Origin: Lepraria neglecta
Taxonomy: Eukaryota > Ascomycota > Lecanoromycetes > Lecanorales > Stereocaulaceae
Direction of reading: 5' to 3'
Length of the DNA: 64,000 nucleotides
Assembly: GCA_033220425.1 (NCBI GenBank)
Contig: CM065649.1
Span: 2,914,001 to 2,978,000 of the forward strand
The position numbers were made by a program, and so were the translations under genes. Below are positions 57,342 through 64,000 of the stretch, in pieces; within the stretch, counting starts at the first letter, position 1, and every line of letters begins with the position of its first letter. Under the pieces are notes generated by a model. It saw only the letters and a list, made by a program, of their open reading frames with translations. It did no database searches and was not told where the DNA came from.

Positions 57342-60300
57342 TGTTACGAACCACGTTGCGTACGGTAGTCCGTTATATATAGATTGATTCTCAATAGGGA
57401 TAGAGGTACAATAGAGTAAGAGGGTAAAGCAGGCTTCAAGTGATACTAAGCGGGTCTGGTATATAATTAGATGATATATATTTAGTGCCTAGCCTAAGAG
57501 ATCTATCGCATGTAGTAAACAATTGAATAGCAAGTTAAGCACGATGCTCCAAGTGGTACGAGCAGTGCTCCGCATATATAGATATACGAAATCCATGCCA
57601 AGCATTCCTGATCGTACTGGTCACACTAATCGTATCGCGCTCATTGCGACCACTACGCTTATCGCTTAATATGCCAAGCCTTCTTGATCGCACTAATCGT
57701 ACTGATCGTACCGCGCTTATTATAACCACTACGCTCATCGCTTAATATACCAAGCCTTCAGGGTCTGTCCGAGTCGGATACCGATTCGTCGACTCGAACT
57801 ATAACGGGCGCTACGCTCCTTGAGTATATCCCTGATCATGTTTCCTGATCGTAATATTAGCTCCCTCTCCTAGATTTCTTGTTCTAAGAAACTATCTATC
57901 CTTTATACTACCCCGATATACTAAACGTTTAGATAAACCGACCGTCCGCCGAACGGTGTTGGCCAGTAAGCTAACTGAAGTCGTGATACGGCCGTGTTCC
58001 CGATATATTGCCAGCGGCAAGTAGTACTTAATAGGTACAGGTTCCGATAGGTATTCTAACTATATAGGTAGTAGTAGAAAATACGACCTTATAGTATTAC
58101 TCCTTAAGATATATTATATTAAGATAGAACGAAAGGAAGTATAGTTATAGTTAAAAACTACGCGCGAAGAGTTAGCTCGTAATATAGAAGAGTCTATATA
58201 TCTTTAGGCTATACTAATACGCCTTTAGATATAGTATAAATAACTTAAAGATAAAAAGCGGAAGATTATAGACTAAGAGATATAGAATATTAAGGAGTTA
58301 GAAGAAGACTAGCGGTCTATCCCAAGTATTCCTAATAGCTAGATATTTAATGTCTTGTCCGAATAGTTTGGCTTCCTAGACGGAACCAATTAGTCCTCCT
58401 TCCCGATTATTCCCGGAACTCCTATAGAAGGTCCTAGTAGTTCCGGAGGTTCCTAAGAGGTTCCTAGGTATTTTCGGTATTATTATACCCTTTCTATTTA
58501 ACTAGATACTTCTAATTAACCTAATTTAGAATCCTCTCGACCTCGAACTCCGTTTCTTCTTTAACGTTATAATAAAATATTTCCTATAAGGGTATATTAG
58601 AGTCTACTAGCTCTAAGAGTAAGATATAGAATACCGGATATACCTTAGCGTCAGGTAGAAGCTCGAGTTTATAGTTAATAGGTCCTTTTACCTATTTAAT
58701 TAAGAATAGTCCGACCTTAATATAATCTAGTTTCTTACTTAGTCTCGTTATTCTTATATTTTTTATTAGGAGGTATACTTTATCCCCCTTTTTTAGCTAA
58801 GGAATATTCTTTCTTTTCTTATTAATTCGTTCCTTTAGTTTAGAATTTAAGCTTTCGATAGATCTTTATATATCCTTATATAAATTCTTTAGCTTATCCG
58901 CCTTTACTAAGGCTTTTTCTATATTAGGTCCCTCCCTAGGTTATAGAAAAGTATTTATATTCTTTCTATAATTAGTAAAGAATAGTATTAGCTTTATTAT
59001 ATCTAATATCTTATTATTATATACCAGTTATACTATTAGAAGTAGTAATACCTAGTTATCCTATTTCTAGTTAATATAGTACCTAAGGTATACTTCTATT
59101 ATCTGATTTGCATATTCTATTTATCTATCTATCTATAGATAGTATATCGTCGATATTCTTAGTTTCGTTCTAATTACTCCGATAAGTATCTTCTAGTAAT
59201 TAGATATAAAGAGCTTATCTCTATCTAATATAATCGACTTTAGTATACTATAATCCCTTATTAGCCTATCTAGCAGTACGAATACTAGTTAATCTACTTT
59301 ATAGGTTTCCTTAAAAGGTACTATAATAGTATACTTTGTTAGTTTATCTATAATAACTATAATTGAATTAAAGGTATCCTACGTAGCTAGATCCTTAGAT
59401 AGTAGTAACTTAACTATAAAGTCTATTATAACGTCGTCCTATAGTAATTCTAGAACTAGTATAAATTATATTTGTCTATATTTAGTATATTGTATAGACT
59501 TATTCTGCTAGTATTAAATATATTCTTTAATATATTATTTAAGGCGCGCTCGAAGTTTTAGCGCCGTATATCCTCGTCCTAGGAGTTCTACTATCTTAGC
59601 GACTCCCGGATGACCTTATAATAGGTTGTTGTAGTAATCCCTAATTACTTCTTCTATATATTATTCAGGTAGATAAGTTTTCCCCTAGTATTTAAGTAAT
59701 ACCGTATCCGGCTAATCCTTTCTTAGGATTATTGCGAATATATTATCTTCGTAGGCCTTTACGATCCTGTTAGTTATATTAGGTCCTGTTATATAAAGGG
59801 TTATAGCTAATACCTAGTATAGTACTAATAATCTATCGGCTTCTTTCTTTAGGATTAGTCGTTCTGTAATATCCTTTTCTTCTATATAGTCTAATTGCCT
59901 ACTAAGGGCGTCTACTCGACTATTATCCTTCTCTAGGGTATAGGTTATCTTGAACTTATATTAATCTAGTAGTTCTAACTATCGGACCTATCGTCTATTT
60001 AACTCCTTTATTATTATAAAGTTAAGAAGGTTCTTATAGTCCGTAAAGATAGTTAAGTCCGAGTAGCTTTCTATATATACTCGCTAGTTCTAAAGTATAT
60101 ATACTACGGCAAGTAACTCCTTGTCGTATATATTATAGTTCTATTCTACTACTAATATCTTCCTTAAATAGTAGGTAACTAGATACTATTTTTGGTCTTT
60201 CATCTAGTATAAGTATACTTCTATTATAAGATCCGATATGTCCGTTTCGATATAAGCTAGCTTATTTATTTAAAAGGTATAGAGTACTAGTAGATCTATA

Positions 60301-63300
60301 TATACCTTCTTTAGTGTATTAAACGCCTTCTATTAGTCTTTTCCCTATATAAATCCAATATTCTTCTTAGTAATATCCGTTAGCGGTAGTACCTTCTTAG
60401 AGTAGCCCTCGATAAACTTCCTATTAAAGTTAGTAAATCCTAAGAAGCTTTATACTACTTTGACGTCCTATAGTATAGGCTATTCAGCTATAGCCTTAAT
60501 CTTCTCCGGGCTTATACTAATACCTTTTATACTAACTATAAATCCTAGAAACTCTACTAATTCCCTATAGAATTCGCACTTTTCTAGTTTAAGAAGAAGT
60601 TTTACTTATAATAGGTATCTAAGGATATCCTATATATATATAATATATTCTTTCTTATTCTTAGAATAAATTAGTATATTATTAAGGTACGCTATCGCTA
60701 TTCGATCTAAGTATACTTATATAATATTATTAATAAGTACTTAGCAGGTTACTAGTACGTTAGTAAGTCTAAACGGTATTACTAGATACTTATAATAGCT
60801 ATATCTTGTTCGGAAGGCAGTTTTCTATTCTTCGCCTCCTTTTATCCGAATTAGATTATATATACCTCTAAGATCTAGTTTAGTAAATATCTTTACTTTC
60901 CTAAGCTAATCCTATAGCTCGCCGATATTAGGTAAAGGATATCTATTCTTGATTATAATATCGTTTAACTTTTAATAGTTAATATATAGTTATAAGCTTC
61001 CGTCCTTCTTTAGTATAAAGAGGATTAGATAATCTACTAGTAATTTAGATTCTTAAATAAATCCTTTTTTAAGATTCTTATTAATATACCTATAAAGTAC
61101 TTTAAGTTCCTTTTCTAATAATATATAAATAGGTCTAAATATTAGTTACTTACCAGGTTTAAGTTCGATCTTATAATCCTATAGCTAATACTTAGGTAAT
61201 ACTTCTATATTCGTCTCTTCCTCGAAGAAGTATATCTACTTACTATATTCCTGAGGGATAGAGAGTATATTAGTTCCTCTCTTAACTCTTACCTTATTAT
61301 CCTACTAACCTTTACTAGTAACTATAGAGTCGGACTACCCTTTAGTACCGTCCTTATACGAAGCTAAGGTAATATATACCTTAACCGGTCTTCGGTTCGA
61401 CTTCTTATCTACTATTAAACGCTGCTAATACGTAGGTATAATCCTAGTAATATTTCTGGATTAATCTATCTTAAGTACTTCTTAAGCCTAATTAATTATT
61501 AGGTTATACTTCTTTAACTAAGGTATTCCTAAAATTATATAATAGATAGCTATCCTAATAACGTTAAAGGTAATCTCCTTATAGTAGCGCTGAATTATAA
61601 TAGGTAATAAAAGTATCTCTTTATCTACCTTTCCTATTAATAGTATTAACCTATTAGCTATCTAAAGATTATACTACTATAACTTCTTTCAAGTTAGTAT
61701 TCTAGTTATTTATACCAAGTCTCGCGAGATAAAGTTTCTAGTAGCTCTAGAATCTATTATCGCAACGGTCCGCTGTCTATTAATAATTACTAGTATCTTT
61801 ATATATATATCGTATTGCGCGGAATATAGATATTATTTAGGGGTTAATATATTAATCTCCTTATAGCTACCCCTACTATAAGGGATTACTCTTTTCCCGC
61901 TTATAGGAGTAGGAACCCTACCTTTAACTTCGACTATATATACTTCTCGTAGTTATTATATAGATAGGCGTACTATTCTATTAAATAGTATTCTCTAGCG
62001 CTTAGGTTATTATTTAATTCGTAGATAACTCTCTTTAACTATTCCTTATCGCGTCCTAGGAAGTATTAGTATATTCTTTTCGTCGCGAGGTACTATAGAT
62101 ATCTATTTTCCTTATATTCGTAGTAATAGCTATATCTATAGGGTAGTATTCTTACTGGCCCCTTAGCTATATTCCTCGGCGTACTATACTATACGTAGTA
62201 AAGCGATATATATTCTTTCTATAGTATACTCTTATAACCTCGGTGATTCTAATCTATCCGATAGTCTAGCTATATATATTCTTTAGAGCTTTCTTCTTCT
62301 TCCTTAGACGTAGTAGTTTTAGGTATTATCCTTCTTAGTAATCGTATTTCTTCCTACTTAGCTTCTAACGTGCTAAGGGCTTCTTTCTACTCTAGATCTA
62401 TTTTGCTTTCTTCCTAATCCTACTTAGACTTTTCTTCTTAAGCCTTACTACTATCTTTAGTATTTAGGTTATTCCTATATTATTCCCTAATATATATATT
62501 AAACTTCCTTATAAAGTCGTTATCGCTATTTTTAGATTCTTTATTAAGTTCTTCTTATATTATCCTATTATACTAGGAACTAATATCTTCTTCGACTTTA
62601 TCCTATACTAGTAGAATCTCCTTAGGCGTACCGTTTATATTATCCTAGGTATATACTTTCTCTAGTACATTTAGCTACGGTTAATATACTATATTTTTCA
62701 ACTTGTAGTCTCTAGTAAAGTAGCCCGGTTTACTATAGCTATAATACTTTAGTATTTTCTTATTACCCCCTTACTACTTCTTACCTCTAGCTAGCCCCCT
62801 AAAGGCCTATTTGCCTTTCTTCTCCGTGAAGTCCAGTTCTATAGGCGTATACCCGTAGGGGTCGCGTTCTTTATATCCTAGGCGATAGCTCCTTAATTTA
62901 GCGAAAAAGCTTAAGTATTCTATTCCGTTAACTCTTCCGTTATACCTCTTCTCTATAGTCCTTTTAAATAGCTTATTATTAATTTTAATTACTTCTTTAA
63001 TTAGTTTATTAAGGGTATTAATAATAATCCCTAACCTTATAAGCTCGTCTTTAATATTATCCTTAAGACCTCTCCGGTATATAGTTATTAATATATTATT
63101 ATCCTAGTTAGTCTTTACTATATATTACTAAAATTAAGTCGAGTACTCTAATATAGATTTCTTCTAGGTTATATACTAGATAGTTTATATTACTATATTA
63201 ACTTCGTTTAATAGACCGAATATATAGTAGATTTCAAGTCTAAATATAGCTATACTCTCTATCTATTATTTGATTTCGCTGTCTTTGTCGTTATCTTCTA

Positions 63301-64000
63301 TATACTTCTTTAGGAACGGATTAACCTACTTTTAGGCTCTTCTACGTAAGTAAGTAATAGTAAAGGTAGGATATTATTATATAGGTATAAGGTCTCCTTA
63401 GAACTTTAAGTAAAGTAATACCTAGGATAGCTATCCCTTGAGCTTATCTCTCTCTCCGTAGTATAAGTCGGGCTAGGCTATCTTAATATATCTACTAAGT
63501 CCTTTATTAATAGTTAGGCGTTATTATCTACTTCCTCCTCCTAAGGAGCTTAGGGTAGGTACCCTAGGGTCTCTTAGTATAGTACTTATCCTTAAGGGTG
63601 CTTAAAGTATTATAAACTATATTGCGTACGGTAGTCCGTTATATATAGATTGATTCTTAATAGGGATAGAGGTATAATAGAGTAAGAGGGTAAAGTAGGC
63701 TTTAAGTAATACTAAGCGGGTCTAGTATATAATTAGATAATATATATTTAGTGCCTAGCCTAAGAGATCTATTATATATAGTAAATAATTGAATAGCAAG
63801 TTAAGTACAATACTCTAAGTAGTACAAGTAGTACTCCGTATATATAGATATACGAAATCCATACTAAGTATTCCTGATCGCACTGGTCGCACTAATCGCA
63901 CCGCGCTTATTGCGACTACTACGCTTATCGCTTAATATACCAAGCCTTCTTAATCGCACTAATCGTACTAATCGCACCGCGCTCATTGCGACTACTACGC
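57342..64000 (-). mobile_element. RIP-altered Ty3/Gypsy element, cut by the window end (fossil)
   Basis: Minus strand, same family as 28758-35511. The left LTR is 57342-57856 and the right LTR begins at 63608 and leaves the window. Integrase lies about 59.0-59.75 kb, reverse transcriptase 60.4-61.15 kb, protease 61.4-61.9 kb and gag 62.9-63.5 kb. It is strongly altered and broken in very many places. The flanking duplication cannot be checked because the right end is outside. Confidence 0.85.

Overview
The window looks like a piece of a filamentous ascomycete genome. The evidence is short spliceosomal introns (47-61 nt), a Hst3/4-type sirtuin, a Baeyer-Villiger-type monooxygenase, a heterokaryon-incompatibility (HET) gene relic, and a large block of transposons changed by C-to-T/G-to-A decay that looks like repeat-induced point mutation (RIP). 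A Dothideomycete is plausible, but that is inference. I saw no rRNA, tRNA or CRISPR array.

Left part (1-16.5 kb) has near-balanced base composition and holds the host genes. Positions 1-4.0 kb carry three tandem copies of a small protein family I do not recognise. The copies share a DPNP-x-D start, an (I/V)A-x-H-(I/V)-N block and a YH(F/Y)C motif. A decayed Tc1/mariner-like transposon sits between copies 2 and 3. Positions 4.0-8.1 kb hold decayed or unplaced coding pieces, including an N-terminal domain like those of fungal STAND/NLR-type proteins. Next come a small secreted protein (minus strand, 8.28-8.98 kb), a flavin monooxygenase (9.99-11.94 kb), a sirtuin deacetylase (12.58-14.27 kb) and a glycine-zipper protein (14.75-15.49 kb). 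These four do not form an obvious pathway. A decayed HET-domain gene (16.8-18.5 kb) marks the edge of the gene-bearing part.

Right part (about 18.65-64 kb) is a nested pile of mobile elements with no convincing host gene. (i) 18.65-28.4 kb: a Copia-like relic is split by an element with long terminal inverted repeats (19853-27977, 8-bp target duplication). That element holds a GC-rich TA-flanked miniature element (19899-20545) and a Ty3/Gypsy chromovirus (20694-26596, 5-bp target duplication, nearly identical LTRs). (ii) 28758-35511: a RIP-altered Gypsy element on the minus strand. (iii) 35.5-40 kb: a retroelement relic with a YLDDF reverse transcriptase followed by RNase H and, probably, a tyrosine recombinase, interrupted by two small inverted-repeat elements. 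(iv) 40.4-43.4 kb: unclassified altered repeat DNA. (v) 43.4-56.6 kb: plus-strand Gypsy fragments, one of them split by another Gypsy copy (50014-56544, TATTA target duplication). (vi) 57342 to the window end: another minus-strand Gypsy copy whose second LTR runs off the edge.

I did not find a clear multi-gene novel system. The best candidates for undescribed biology are the three-copy gene family at the left edge and the nested, order-resolvable transposon insertions at 19.85-27.98 kb.
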